A stretch of 64,000 bases of DNA from Micromonospora sp. RHAY321 (GTDB lineage: Bacteria > Actinomycetota > Actinomycetes > Mycobacteriales > Micromonosporaceae): the NCBI RefSeq assembly GCF_023896955.1, contig NZ_JAMHIW010000022.1, positions 1-64,000 of the forward strand, read 5' to 3'. The notes beneath the pieces are model-generated. The model was not told where the DNA came from and ran no database searches. It saw nothing but the letters and a program-made list of their open reading frames with translations. The position numbers were made by a program, and so were the translations under genes. This document shows positions 8,102 to 20,985 of this stretch, in pieces. Numbering within the stretch: the stretch's first letter is position 1; each line of letters starts with the position of its first letter.

Positions 8102-8498
8102 GCAGGGTCCGCAACGGGATCGACTCGCCGTCGCGGCCGCCCGCCCCGACGACCAGCGGCGCCGGGCTGGGCTGCGGGTCCGCTCCGAACAGCCGGGCAC
8201 GGAGGCCGCCCCGCACGGTCAGCAGGTGGAACCGGCCCGCAACGTCCACGGCCCGTTCTCCGGCCCGGTCGACGTACCAGCCGGTCAGCCCGGTCCGGTA
8301 ACGTCCGCGCCCGTCGTAGCCCCGGGCGGTCAGCCGGGTGGTGGGCAGCCCTCGTCGGGTCGCCTCGGCCACGAACCAGGCCACCAGCTCCGCCGCCTCG
8401 GCCTGCTCGGCGGCCCGCCGCCGCGCGTCCGCGTCGGCGTGCGCCCGCACCGCCTGCCGCTGCCGCTCCCGCCACTCCTGGCCGTCCCGCTCACTCAC
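8031..8498 (-). CDS. conserved-looking hypothetical protein, 155 aa
   Basis: No family recognised. The N-terminus is a charged, Ala/Arg-rich helical stretch (about residues 5-35). An alpha/beta region follows with several aromatic positions (RGYDGRGRYRTGLTGWYVD, then a hydrophobic strand DVAGRFHLLTV). The C-terminus is Gly/Pro/Arg-rich and probably disordered. No signal peptide or membrane segment. The GTG at 8498 is chosen because a TACCGT -10-like box ends 7 nt before it, the leaderless pattern seen repeatedly in this window. Coding-type third-position GC is kept to the end, and the gene overlaps the convergent DUF389 gene by 71 nt. Confidence 0.6.
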   Translation of the reverse strand: MSERDGQEWRERQRQAVRAHADADARRRAAEQAEAAELVAWFVAEATRRGLPTTRLTARGYDGRGRYRTGLTGWYVDRAGERAVDVAGRFHLLTVRGGLRARLFGADPQPSPAPLVVGAGGRDGESIPLRTLLTRLLEDGTGGRDSTTRPAAPRG

Positions 8499-8630
8499 GA
8501 CGCCGACGGTACGCCCGCGCGTGCGACCGGGCTCAGTCGAGTACGCCAGCAGGGTCCGCCGGGCGATGGCTGGACCGCCACCTGGCTCCGCCGACCGGAC
8601 CGGCGGCCACAGAGGCGAGAAGCGCCCCGG

Positions 8631-8668
8631 CGCTCGGGATGCGCCCGTGCGGAGCGGCATCCCGAGCG
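8631..8668 (-). terminator. terminator hairpin downstream of tex
   Basis: Perfect 11-bp inverted repeat CGCTCGGGATG / CATCCCGAGCG with a 16-nt loop, about 20 nt past the tex stop on the minus strand. Confidence 0.6.
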
Positions 8669-8689
8669 AAGTCCCGCAAGGGCGGGCGG

Positions 8690-11182
<2,493 letters not shown>

Positions 11183-11294
11183 GATCTCGATCCGCCTTCG
11201 GAAGTGGGTACCGCCCTGCATTGTGCCGGGCGGCCCGGGGCGCTGTCGCCGCGCCCGGCCGGGCGACCCGGCGGCGCGCCCGCCGAGCCTGCGC

Positions 11295-11300
11295 TAGCGT
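11295..11300 (+). promoter_or_regulatory. -10 box of leaderless dgt transcript
   Basis: TAGCGT ends 7 nt before the dgt ATG, so the transcript would begin at or within a base or two of the start codon. No Shine-Dalgarno sequence is present. Confidence 0.5.
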
Positions 11301-11307
11301 GGCGATC

Positions 11308-12819
11308 ATGGAAACAGCTGCGGAGCCGCGCGCCCGGCGGCTCTTCGGCGGCAGCGCCCGGGCCCTCGGTGACCTCACCGGCAACCCGTTCCGCGCCGAC
11401 CGGGACCGCATCGTCGGCTCGCCGTTCTTCGCCCGCCTCGGTGGTGTCACCCAGGTGATCAGCCCGGTGGGCTCCGGCCTGCTGGTGCACAACCGGCTCA
11501 CCCACAGCCTGAAGGTCGCGCAGGTGGCACGTGCGGTCGCCGAGCGGCTGACGGCCGACGAGCGGTGGCGCGAGCTGCTGGACAAGCTCGGCGGTTGCGA
11601 CCCGGACGTCGTGGAGGCCGCGGCGCTCGCCCACGACCTCGGCCACCCGCCGTTCGGGCATCTGGGGGAGCGGGTGCTGGACCGGCTGGCCCGGCAGCGA
11701 CTCGGCCTCACCGACGGCTTCGAGGGCAACGCCCAGTCGTACCGGATCGTCACCAGCACCGAGATCCGGGGCGCGGCCACCACCGGGCTGGACCTGACCG
11801 CCGCGGTCCGCGCGGCGATGCTGAAGTACCCGTGGACCCGGCTGGACCACCCCGACCCGCACCCGCGCACGATGGACCCGCCACCGCGTGGGGCCACCCC
11901 GCCGCCGGACGATCCGGAGAGCGGCTCGTCGAAGTTCGGCGCGTACCGGACCGAACTCGACGACCTGCGCCAGGCCCGGGAGCCGTTCGCCGGCCGCATC
12001 CCGGACTGGCAGCAGACCGTGGAGGCGTCCGTGATGGACACCGCCGACGACATCGCGTACGCCATCCACGACGTGGAGGACTTCTACCGGGTCGGTGTGC
12101 TCCAGCAGGGCGCGGTCTCCGCCGAGCTGATGGCCTGGCAGCGGGAGAGTGGGCACTTCCGGGCGATCACCGACGCGGCGCTGGTCACGGCGGCCCGGCG
12201 GCCCGGCGCGGCCATCGAGCGGCTGCGCCGGCAACTGCACCGCAAGGACGCCTGGATCGCCGACGACGACGCGTTCGCCGCCGCCGTCGAGCACGTCCGG
12301 GAGGAGCTGGTCGACGGGCTGCTGGCGATGCCGTTCGACGGCTCGATCGAGGCCGAGCAGTACGTGGCGAGGTTCTCCGCCCGCTGGTCCACCCGCTTCG
12401 TCGAGGCGATCACGGTCACCGACGAGCCGTCGGTGCGCTCGGGCCACGTGCTGCTGGGCTGTGCCCAGTGGCACGAGGTGCAGGTGCTCAAGTTCGTCCA
12501 CCACCGGTTCGTGCTGGCCCGCCCGGATCTCGCCCTGCACCAGCGGGGCCAGGCCCGGCTGCTGGGCACGTTGGTGGAGGCGCTGTGGGAGTGGCTGCTC
12601 GACCCGGAGGAGGAGTCCCGGCTGCCCCGGCGGCTGCACGACCTGGTCGAGTTGGCCGAGGCGGAGCTGCACCCGCGTACCCCGGATCGGATCGGCCGGG
12701 CCCGGGGGCGGGCCATCGTGGACTTCGTGGCCCAGCTCACCGACGGTCAGGCGGTGGCCATGCTGGACGCGCTCTCCGGCCGCTCCGGCGCGCTCTGGAC
12801 GGACGCCTTCGTGCTCTGA
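11308..12819 (+). CDS. dgt: dGTPase-like HD-domain dNTP triphosphohydrolase
   Basis: A 503-residue deoxyguanosinetriphosphate triphosphohydrolase-like protein that would cleave dNTP to the deoxynucleoside plus tripolyphosphate. HD-domain metal ligands are seen in HNRLTHSLKVAQVAR (H) and LAHDLGHPPFGHLGE (HD), with a later aspartate in VMDTADDIAYAIHDVEDF. The N-terminal RRLFGGSARALGDLTGNPFRADRDRI and a long C-terminal helical region match the family. The ATG is preceded directly by a -10 box, indicating leaderless expression; a GTG three codons earlier lies inside that box. Monocistronic and divergent from tex. Confidence 0.9.
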   Translation: METAAEPRARRLFGGSARALGDLTGNPFRADRDRIVGSPFFARLGGVTQVISPVGSGLLVHNRLTHSLKVAQVARAVAERLTADERWRELLDKLGGCDPDVVEAAALAHDLGHPPFGHLGERVLDRLARQRLGLTDGFEGNAQSYRIVTSTEIRGAATTGLDLTAAVRAAMLKYPWTRLDHPDPHPRTMDPPPRGATPPPDDPESGSSKFGAYRTELDDLRQAREPFAGRIPDWQQTVEASVMDTADDIAYAIHDVEDFYRVGVLQQGAVSAELMAWQRESGHFRAITDAALVTAARRPGAAIERLRRQLHRKDAWIADDDAFAAAVEHVREELVDGLLAMPFDGSIEAEQYVARFSARWSTRFVEAITVTDEPSVRSGHVLLGCAQWHEVQVLKFVHHRFVLARPDLALHQRGQARLLGTLVEALWEWLLDPEEESRLPRRLHDLVELAEAELHPRTPDRIGRARGRAIVDFVAQLTDGQAVAMLDALSGRSGALWTDAFVL

Positions 12820-12834
12820 GCGGGCGAGTCCCGG

Positions 12835-13977
12835 TCAGGCGACGGCCTGCCACCAGCCGTCCACGGCCGGCGGGTCGTCGACCACGACCCGTTCACCCGG
12901 GCGGGGCACCGCCAGCCGGACGTCGCGGGCCTTCGCCTCGGCCCACAGGCGGTTCACCGGCTCGGCCCAGTCGTGCAGGGCCAGGTTGAACGTGGCCCAG
13001 TGCACCGGGATGAACAGCCCGCCACGCAGGTCGAGGTGGGCGTTGACCGCCTCCTCGGGGAACATGTGGATGCTCGGCCACGCCCGGTCGTACGCGCCGA
13101 TCTGCATCAGCGTGACGTCGAAAGGCCCGTGCTCGGCCCCGATGGCGGCGTAACCGTCGAAGTAGCCGGAGTCGCCGGTGTAGAAGACCTTGCGTCGGGC
13201 ACCGGCGACCACCCAGGAACTCCAGAGCGTGCCGTCGCGGCGCAGCCCCCGGCCGGAGAAGTGCTGTGCGGCGGTGGCGGTGATCTCCAGCCCGGCGACC
13301 CGGTGTGACTCGGCCCAGTCCAGCTCGATGATCCGGTCGGCGGGTACGCCCCACCGGTCCAGGTGCGCGCCCACCCCGAGCGGCACCAGGAACGGTGCGG
13401 ACTGCCCGACCAGCAGCTCTCGGACGGTCGCCATGTCCAGGTGGTCGTAGTGGTCGTGGGAGATCAGGATGGCGTCCAACGGCGGCAGCTCGTCCAGGCG
13501 CACCGGCGGCTCGTGCAGCCGGCGGGGACCGACCAGGCCCGACGGCGAGCAGCGCTCGCTCCAGACCGGGTCGAGCAGCACCCGCCGACCCTCGATCTCG
13601 ATCAGCGCCGAGGCGTGGCCGTACCAGACGATGGTGAGCTCGTCCGTGGCGTCGGCGGCCTGCGGTGCGCTGGGGCGCAGCAGCGGCACCGCGGTGCTGG
13701 GACGCCGCTTCTGCTTGCCGAAGATCAGCTCCCGCAGCAGGTTGCGACCCGGGTCGGCGACCATCGTGCGGGTGCCGGCCTGGTTGTGGAAGGTGCCGTC
13801 GCGGAACTGGGGCGAGCGGGCGGCCCGTTCGGCGCGGGCTCCGGTGAGCCGGCCGCCGAGTGCCGCCGGCACGTCCCGGGCCACCCAGGCCAGGCCGGCG
13901 AGTGCGGCCAACCCCGCCGCGCCGCGCATGCGTCGCCCGAGCGACCGTTCGACGTCCGTGCGTTCCGCTGGTGCCAT
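12835..13977 (-). CDS. membrane-anchored MBL-fold metallohydrolase
   Basis: A 380-residue metallo-beta-lactamase-fold hydrolase with the zinc-binding signature HDHYDHLD near residue 165 and further histidines and aspartate in AAQHFSG, YTGDSGYFDG and IPVHWATFNL. An N-terminal hydrophobic segment (about residues 18-36) preceded by arginines suggests a signal anchor. The arrangement resembles the NAPE-hydrolysing phospholipase D-like or UlaG-like branch of the superfamily; the real substrate is unknown. RBS GGAGGG precedes the ATG. Convergent with dgt, 15 nt apart. Confidence 0.8.
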   Translation of the reverse strand: MAPAERTDVERSLGRRMRGAAGLAALAGLAWVARDVPAALGGRLTGARAERAARSPQFRDGTFHNQAGTRTMVADPGRNLLRELIFGKQKRRPSTAVPLLRPSAPQAADATDELTIVWYGHASALIEIEGRRVLLDPVWSERCSPSGLVGPRRLHEPPVRLDELPPLDAILISHDHYDHLDMATVRELLVGQSAPFLVPLGVGAHLDRWGVPADRIIELDWAESHRVAGLEITATAAQHFSGRGLRRDGTLWSSWVVAGARRKVFYTGDSGYFDGYAAIGAEHGPFDVTLMQIGAYDRAWPSIHMFPEEAVNAHLDLRGGLFIPVHWATFNLALHDWAEPVNRLWAEAKARDVRLAVPRPGERVVVDDPPAVDGWWQAVA

Positions 13978-14049
13978 CGCCGTCCCTCCGCCGTGTCCCG
14001 CACTACACGGTAGTCACCCGCGACGGCTCGCGCCCCGGCGGTCGCCCCA

Positions 14050-14082
14050 CCGGATCGGTCGCCATCTCGACGACCGATCCGG
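14050..14082 (-). terminator. terminator hairpin downstream of the serine hydrolase
   Basis: Perfect 12-bp stem CCGGATCGGTCG / CGACCGATCCGG with a 9-nt loop, 9 nt past the stop of the minus-strand serine-hydrolase gene. Confidence 0.65.
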
Positions 14083-14090
14083 GATCGGGC

Positions 14091-15119
14091 TCAGCCGCCG
14101 TTGCTGGGCTGCCGTGGTGCCACCCGGTACGCCGTTCCAGCGCCGGTGAGCTGGTCCACGGCCTTCAGGAACCGGGGGCCCATGGCGGCCCGGGCCTGCA
14201 CCGCCGGGTGGGTGGCGCCGAAGTCGTCGGCGTCGGCCTGCCCGTCGGCGAAGAGCGCGTAGGTGAGCACCGCGGCGCCGGACCGGTCGAAGATGATCCC
14301 TGCCTCGTGCCGGGCGTCGGCGAACCAGCCGGCCTTCGTGGCGATCCGGGCCCGCTCCTCGGAGGACATGGTGCGCCGGATGCCGTCGGTGAACGCCACC
14401 GGGGCGCGCAGCAGCCCGAGGAGGAACGCCGTCGAGGTGGGGGAGAGCAGGGTGCCGGCGACCAGGGCGCGCAGCAGGTCGTGCGTCTCCCGGGGCGTGC
14501 TGGTGCCGAGGAAGAACCGGTTCGGGTTGGCGACCGGCTCGACCTGGGTGTTCGGGAAGCCCTTGGCTACCAGGATGGAGTTGATCTCGGCGGCCGGGGC
14601 GACCAGCCCGCACAGCCGCACGGCCGTGTCGTCGGAGACGGTCAGCAGATTGGCCAGCACGTGCCCGAGGGTCACGCTGCTGGGGTACGCGCCGTCGAGG
14701 CTGAAGATGCCGTCGCCGCCCGGCACCACGATCGCCGCCGTCACCTCGACCCGCTGGTCCAGGGTGAGCAGCCCTCGGTCGACCTTGTCCAGCACGGCCG
14801 TGGCGACCGCGATCTTGTTGACGCTGTACGCCTCGATCCGCCGGTCCGCCTCGTCCGTCACCGCCACCACCGGCGGGCCGGCCGGGTCAGCCACGCTGAT
14901 GTACGCCTGCCAGTTGCCGCCGGCCCCCGTGCTGTACCGGGTGTAGCTGGCGGCGACCAGGTCGGCGGGCTGGGCCGGAGTGCTGGGGTAGACGCCAGGG
15001 GCCGGTCGGGAGCCCGGGCGTTCGGCGGCGCTCGCCGGGGTGGCGGCGCCGAGCACCGTGCCGGCCGTGGCCACCGTGCCCAGCCCGAGTGCCGTCCTGC
15101 GGTTCAGTCGGATGGTCAA
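14091..15119 (-). CDS. Tat-exported class A beta-lactamase-like serine hydrolase
   Basis: A 342-residue secreted protein. The N-terminus carries a twin-arginine signal (RRTALG at 7-12, a hydrophobic Ala/Gly stretch, cleavage near ATPASAA). The mature part is of the class A beta-lactamase-related fold: S99-V-N-K102 as the SxxK nucleophile motif, a TVSDD segment at the SDN position, and ATKAG in place of KTG. The KTG to KAG change and lack of a clear omega-loop glutamate make true beta-lactamase activity uncertain. It could be a penicillin-binding or esterase-type serine hydrolase. The TTG start at 15119 has GGGGGAG at the right distance; a TAGGGT box lies about 45 nt upstream. Confidence 0.75.
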   Translation of the reverse strand: MTIRLNRRTALGLGTVATAGTVLGAATPASAAERPGSRPAPGVYPSTPAQPADLVAASYTRYSTGAGGNWQAYISVADPAGPPVVAVTDEADRRIEAYSVNKIAVATAVLDKVDRGLLTLDQRVEVTAAIVVPGGDGIFSLDGAYPSSVTLGHVLANLLTVSDDTAVRLCGLVAPAAEINSILVAKGFPNTQVEPVANPNRFFLGTSTPRETHDLLRALVAGTLLSPTSTAFLLGLLRAPVAFTDGIRRTMSSEERARIATKAGWFADARHEAGIIFDRSGAAVLTYALFADGQADADDFGATHPAVQARAAMGPRFLKAVDQLTGAGTAYRVAPRQPSNGG

Positions 15120-15204
15120 TCGTCTCCCCCATCGTGGTGCGCCGGAGCGCTTGCCGGACCACCACCCTAGGCGAGTTGATCGATGCAAGATGCCCCCCGA
15201 CCGC

Positions 15205-16134
15205 TCACCCGAGCCGCCGGCGCAGCACGGCGCCGGCGGGCCCGGGCAGGCTGCGGGCGAGTTGCCGCAGGTCGGGGAGGTATCCCCCGCGCACCGCCTC
15301 GCCGGCCGGGTTCGGGGCGAAGACCGTGCCGTCGTGCGCGGCGACCGACTGTCCGCTCAGGCCGGCCAGCCGCATCAGCGGCCCGACGAGGACGTCGTAG
15401 AGGCCCGGCACCACGGTGAAGCCGACGCGCATCACCGCGTTCAGTCGACCCACGGAGATCTCGCGGCGCGGCCGGTCCACGCAGTCCACGATGGCCCGGG
15501 CCACCCGCTGCGGCCCACTGATCGGCGGTGGGGGCCGGCCGATCCGGCCCAGATAGTTGGCCGCCTGCCGGTACACGGGGGTGTCGACGCTGCCGGGGTT
15601 GACCAGGCACAGCCGGATTCCGGGGCTGTCGCGCAGCTCCTGCTGGACCGCCCGGGCCAACCCCCGCAAACCCCACTTGCTGGCCACGTAGGCGCTCATG
15701 TACGGCGCGGTGATGTACCCGAGCACCGAGTTGGTGAGGATCAGGGTGCCGGCACCGGTGGCCCGGAAGTGTCGCAACGCCACCCGTGCCGCGCCGGCGG
15801 CAGCCAGCAGATCGGTCCGCACCACCTGGTCGAAGACCCGCTCGGGCAACTCGTCGAAACGACCGTAGGCCATCACCGCGGCGGTGTGCACCCAGACGTC
15901 GATGCGGCCGAACCGGTCGACGGCCGCGTCCGCGAGTGCGTCCAGCGCCCCCGGCCCGGTGACGTCGGTCGGCACGGTCAGCACGTCGACGTCGGGGCAC
16001 TCCGCGCGTACCTCGGCCAGGGTTTCCGCGGCGCGGGCGGCGAGGACGAGGCGGTCGCCGCGCTCGGCGAACGCCCGGGCCGTCGCCCGACCGATCCCGC
16101 TGGTCGCGCCGACGATCACCACCACCCGGCTCAC
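15205..16134 (-). CDS. SDR-family NAD(P)-dependent oxidoreductase
   Basis: A 309-residue classical short-chain dehydrogenase: cofactor loop GATSGIGRA (about 9-17), a helical dimer interface, catalytic S in LTNSVLGYITAPYMSAYVASKWGL with Y-x3-K (YVASK), and a long C-terminal extension that may contact the membrane. The GTG at 16134 overlaps the stop of the alcohol dehydrogenase gene by 4 nt (GTGA), so the two enzymes are translationally coupled and probably work on the same carbonyl or alcohol intermediate. The substrate cannot be deduced. Confidence 0.85.
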   Translation of the reverse strand: MSRVVVIVGATSGIGRATARAFAERGDRLVLAARAAETLAEVRAECPDVDVLTVPTDVTGPGALDALADAAVDRFGRIDVWVHTAAVMAYGRFDELPERVFDQVVRTDLLAAAGAARVALRHFRATGAGTLILTNSVLGYITAPYMSAYVASKWGLRGLARAVQQELRDSPGIRLCLVNPGSVDTPVYRQAANYLGRIGRPPPPISGPQRVARAIVDCVDRPRREISVGRLNAVMRVGFTVVPGLYDVLVGPLMRLAGLSGQSVAAHDGTVFAPNPAGEAVRGGYLPDLRQLARSLPGPAGAVLRRRLG

Positions 16135-17315
16135 GGTTCGAGCACGACCTTGATGCAGCCGTCCTCCTTCTTCTGGAACATCTCGTACGCCTGCGGCGCC
16201 CGAGCCAGCGGCACCCGGTGGGTCCGCAGGTCCTCCACGCCCAGCGGGTCGTCGTCGCCGGACAGCAGCGGCAGGATCTCGTCGGTCCACCGGCGCACGT
16301 GGCACTGCCCCATCCGTAGTTGGATGCCCCGGTCGAACATCTCCATCAGCGGCATCGGGTCCGCCTCACCGCCGTAGACACCGGACAGCGAGACGGTCCC
16401 GCCACGGCGGACCGCCTTGATCGCGGCGTGCAGGACAGAGAGCCGGTCCATGCCGACCCGGTCGGTCATCGTCTGGGCCAGCTTGTCCGGCAGCAGTCCG
16501 ACGGCGGCGTGCGCCAGTTTGCCGACCGGCGAGCCGTGCGCCTCCATGCCGACGGCGTCGATCACCGCGTCCGGACCGCGCCCGTCGACCAGGTCGATGA
16601 GGGCGCCCGGTACGTCGTCCAGCTCGCGGACGTCGAGCACCTCGATGCCGTGCCGGCGGGCCATCTCCAGCCGCTCGGGCACCAGGTCCAGACCGATCAC
16701 CCGGCCGGCGCCGAGGTGCCGGCCGATCCGGGCGCAGAACTGGCCCACCGGGCCCAGCCCGAACACGGCCAGGGTGCCGCCGGGCGGGGTGTCGGCGTAC
16801 TTCACCGCCTGCCAGGCGGTGGGCAGGATGTCGGAGAGGTAGAGGTAGCGCTCGTCGGCGCCGGTCTGCGGGATGGTGATCGGCCCGAACTGGGCCTGCG
16901 GGACACGCAGGTACTCGGCCTGCCCGCCGGGGACCGAGCCGTAGAGGGAGGTGTAGCCGAACAGGGCCGCGCCCTTGCCCTCGCTGCTGACCTGGGTGGT
17001 CTCGCACTGGGCGTAGAGCTGGCGCTGGCACATCCAGCAGCTGCCGCAGGAGATGTTGAACGGCACCACCACCCGGTCGCCGGGCTTGAGCCGGGTCACG
17101 CCCGATCCGACCTCCTGGACGATGCCCATCGGCTCGTGACCGAGGATGTCGCCGGGCTTCAGGTACGGCCCCAGCACCTCGTACAGGTGCAGGTCGGAGC
17201 CGCAGATCGCGGTCGACGTGATCTTCACGATCGCGTCGGTCGGCTCCTCGATGCGAGGGTCCGGCACCTCCTCGACCCGTACGTCCCGCTTGCCCTGCCA
17301 GGTCAACGCCTTCAT
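16131..17315 (-). CDS. zinc-dependent alcohol dehydrogenase (formaldehyde DH-like)
   Basis: A 394-residue medium-chain dehydrogenase. The catalytic zinc site is seen in STAICGSDLHLYE and GHEPMGIVQEVG. The structural-zinc loop has CGSCWMCQRQLYAQC, and the NAD-binding motif GLGPVGQFCARIG is near residue 205. The sequence style fits glutathione-independent formaldehyde dehydrogenase and related threonine or sorbitol dehydrogenases. It is preceded by a strong RBS (GGGAGGAAA) and heads a two-gene operon with the coupled SDR gene. Physiological substrate unknown. Confidence 0.88.
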   Translation of the reverse strand: MKALTWQGKRDVRVEEVPDPRIEEPTDAIVKITSTAICGSDLHLYEVLGPYLKPGDILGHEPMGIVQEVGSGVTRLKPGDRVVVPFNISCGSCWMCQRQLYAQCETTQVSSEGKGAALFGYTSLYGSVPGGQAEYLRVPQAQFGPITIPQTGADERYLYLSDILPTAWQAVKYADTPPGGTLAVFGLGPVGQFCARIGRHLGAGRVIGLDLVPERLEMARRHGIEVLDVRELDDVPGALIDLVDGRGPDAVIDAVGMEAHGSPVGKLAHAAVGLLPDKLAQTMTDRVGMDRLSVLHAAIKAVRRGGTVSLSGVYGGEADPMPLMEMFDRGIQLRMGQCHVRRWTDEILPLLSGDDDPLGVEDLRTHRVPLARAPQAYEMFQKKEDGCIKVVLEP

Positions 17316-17450
17316 GTCTGATTTCCTCCCTCTCTCCCTGCCTGACTGCTACCCGGGGAAGGGGAGTTGAACCGGCGGCGAGTGTCCTTCCCGACGTGCT
17401 GGCCGGAGTCGGAGGTGCTCGTGCCGGCTCGGCATTTGTGAGACCAGATG

Positions 17451-17488
17451 CCGACCGCCGCACCCCCGGCAGGAGGTACGGCGGTCGG
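17451..17488 (-). terminator. terminator hairpin of the sdhCAB operon
   Basis: Perfect 10-bp inverted repeat CCGACCGCCG / CGGCGGTCGG with an 18-nt loop, about 34 nt past the sdhB stop. Confidence 0.6.
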
Positions 17489-17521
17489 TGCGGGCCGTGG
17501 CGGGCGGACCCGCCGGCCGGC

Positions 17522-18279
17522 TCAGGAGCCGGGGGTGTCGCCGCGGGTGGCGGTCGCCCGAAGGTAGTCGCGGTTGAGCCGGCCGATGGTGTTCAGCGGG
17601 ATGCCCTTCGGGCAGGCCGGGGTGCACTCGCCGGCGTTGGTGCAGCCGCCGAAACCGGCCTCGTCGTGCGCGTCGACCATGCCGATCACCCGGGTGTACC
17701 GCTCCGGCTGGCCCTGCGGCAGCAGCGAGAGCTGGGTGAGCTTGGCGGCGGTGAAGAGCATGCCGGACCCGTTCGGGCAGGCCGCCACGCACGCGCCGCA
17801 GCCGATGCAGGCCGCCGACTCGAAGGCGGCGTCCGCGTTGGCCTTGGCCACCGGGGTGGAGTGCGCCTCGGGCGCGCTGCCGGTCGGCGCGGTGATGTAG
17901 CCACCGGCGGCGATGATCTTGTCGAAGGCGCCCCGGTTGACCACCAGGTCCTTGATGACCGGGAAGGCGCTGGCCCGCCACGGCTCGATGTCGATCGTCT
18001 CGCCGTCGGTGAACTGCCGCATGTGCAGCTGGCAGGCGGTGGTGCCGCGTTGCGGCCCGTGCGCGTCACCGTTGATCATCAGACCGCACATGCCGCAGAT
18101 GCCCTCGCGGCAGTCGTGGTCGAACGCCACCGGGTCCTCGCCGGCGAGGATCAGCCGTTCGTTGAGCACGTCGAGCATCTCCAGGAACGACATGTCCGGA
18201 GACACGTCGTCGACCGGGTAGGTCACCATCCGACCCTTGTCCTCAGGGCCCTTCTGGCGCCAGATGCGCAGGGTCAGGT

Positions 18280-18283
<4 letters not shown>
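17522..18283 (-). CDS. sdhB: succinate dehydrogenase iron-sulfur subunit
   Basis: A 253-residue SdhB. The ferredoxin-type [2Fe-2S] cysteines lie in [17 protein letters not shown] and TACQ. The second domain has [12 protein letters not shown] and [15 protein letters not shown], ligands for the [4Fe-4S] and [3Fe-4S] centres. It carries electrons from the flavoprotein SdhA to quinone at the membrane subunit. The GTG start overlaps the sdhA stop by 4 nt (GTGA). Last gene of sdhCAB; a hairpin follows. Confidence 0.95.
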
Positions 18284-20217
<1,934 letters not shown>

Positions 20218-20218
20218 G

Positions 20219-20908
20219 TCAGGACACCAATCCGGTGAGTACGGCGAACGGGACCACCAGGTATCCGGCGCAGAGCGCCACGGCGAAGACCAGCGCGGCG
20301 GCGCGCGCCCGGCGCTCACCGCGCGGGGTCTGCTGACCGAGGCTGCGGAACGCGCTGAAGGCACCGTGCCGCAGGTGGAAGCCCACCGTGACGATGGCGA
20401 GGGTGTAGAAGAGCGTGACGTACCAGCGCTCCGGCGCGAAGTCGGCGACGACGTTGCCGTACGGCTTGCTGGCGTCACCGACCGGGTTCAGCGTGCCGGT
20501 GGTCAGGTCCAGGATGTGGTAGATCACGAACAGCAGGATGATCACCCCGCCCCAGCGCATCGTGCGGGCCGCGTAGCTGCCGTTGATCTTCTTGCGGTGG
20601 GCGTACTTCACCGGGCGGGCCGCGCGGGCGCGCCGGGCCAGGACGGTCGCGGCCACGATGTGCGCGACGACGGCCACCACCAGCACGGTGCGCAGGATCC
20701 ACAGGAACCAGACGCCGGGCAGCAGCGGCTTGCCGATGTCGCGCAGCCAGTGCGCGTAGTGGTCGAACGACGTCGCGCCCGTGAACACCTTCAGGTTTCC
20801 GAGCATGTGCGCGATCAGGAACAGGGCCAGCAGGATGCCCGTCACCGCCATGACGGCCTTGAGGCCGACGTTCGAGCGGATGGGCGACCGAGTTTTCGTG
20901 ATTACCAC
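20219..20908 (-). CDS. sdhC: succinate dehydrogenase cytochrome b558 subunit
   Basis: A 229-residue integral membrane protein with about five helices: [23 protein letters not shown], a helix near [19 protein letters not shown], one at [16 protein letters not shown], one at [19 protein letters not shown], and a last one at [15 protein letters not shown]. Histidines in three of the helices are candidates for haem b ligation. This is the single-subunit SdhC/FrdC b558 type. The GTG at 20908 is chosen because TAGCGT ends 7 nt before it, with TTGGAC 18 nt further up: a leaderless start. An ATG at 20974 is in frame but would place the start beyond that promoter and almost touch the divergent lysR gene. 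Confidence 0.9.
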   Translation of the reverse strand: MVITKTRSPIRSNVGLKAVMAVTGILLALFLIAHMLGNLKVFTGATSFDHYAHWLRDIGKPLLPGVWFLWILRTVLVVAVVAHIVAATVLARRARAARPVKYAHRKKINGSYAARTMRWGGVIILLFVIYHILDLTTGTLNPVGDASKPYGNVVADFAPERWYVTLFYTLAIVTVGFHLRHGAFSAFRSLGQQTPRGERRARAAALVFAVALCAGYLVVPFAVLTGLVS

Positions 20909-20915
20909 ACGACCG

Positions 20916-20945
20916 ACGCTAGGAGCACTTGATTCAGTCGTCCAA
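20916..20945 (-). promoter_or_regulatory. sdhCAB promoter
   Basis: Minus-strand -35 TTGGAC (20945-20940) and -10 TAGCGT (20921-20916) with an 18-nt spacer. The GTG of sdhC begins 7 nt past the -10 box, so the mRNA is probably leaderless. Confidence 0.65.
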
Positions 20946-20966
20946 TGCATCGAAGTCGTAGTCTTG

Positions 20967-20981
20967 ATAGCCATAAGCTAT
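20967..20981. promoter_or_regulatory. LysR-type operator (T-N11-A palindrome)
   Basis: ATAGC-CATAA-GCTAT, a dyad containing the T-N11-A pattern of LysR-family sites. It lies between divergent sdhC and lysR, overlaps the TAAGCT -10 box (20974-20979) of lysR, and is 22 bp from the sdh -35. Expected to mediate lysR autoregulation and sdh control. Confidence 0.6.
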
Positions 20982-20985
20982 GTAG

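Noticed and set aside
14091-15119. True beta-lactamase resistance gene
   Set aside because: SxxK is present, but KTG is KAG and the omega-loop glutamate is unclear, so it is listed as a serine hydrolase.
17316-17521. tRNA gene between ADH and sdhB
   Set aside because: The only structure found is a simple hairpin; no cloverleaf or TPsiC-type GGTTCRANYC arm.
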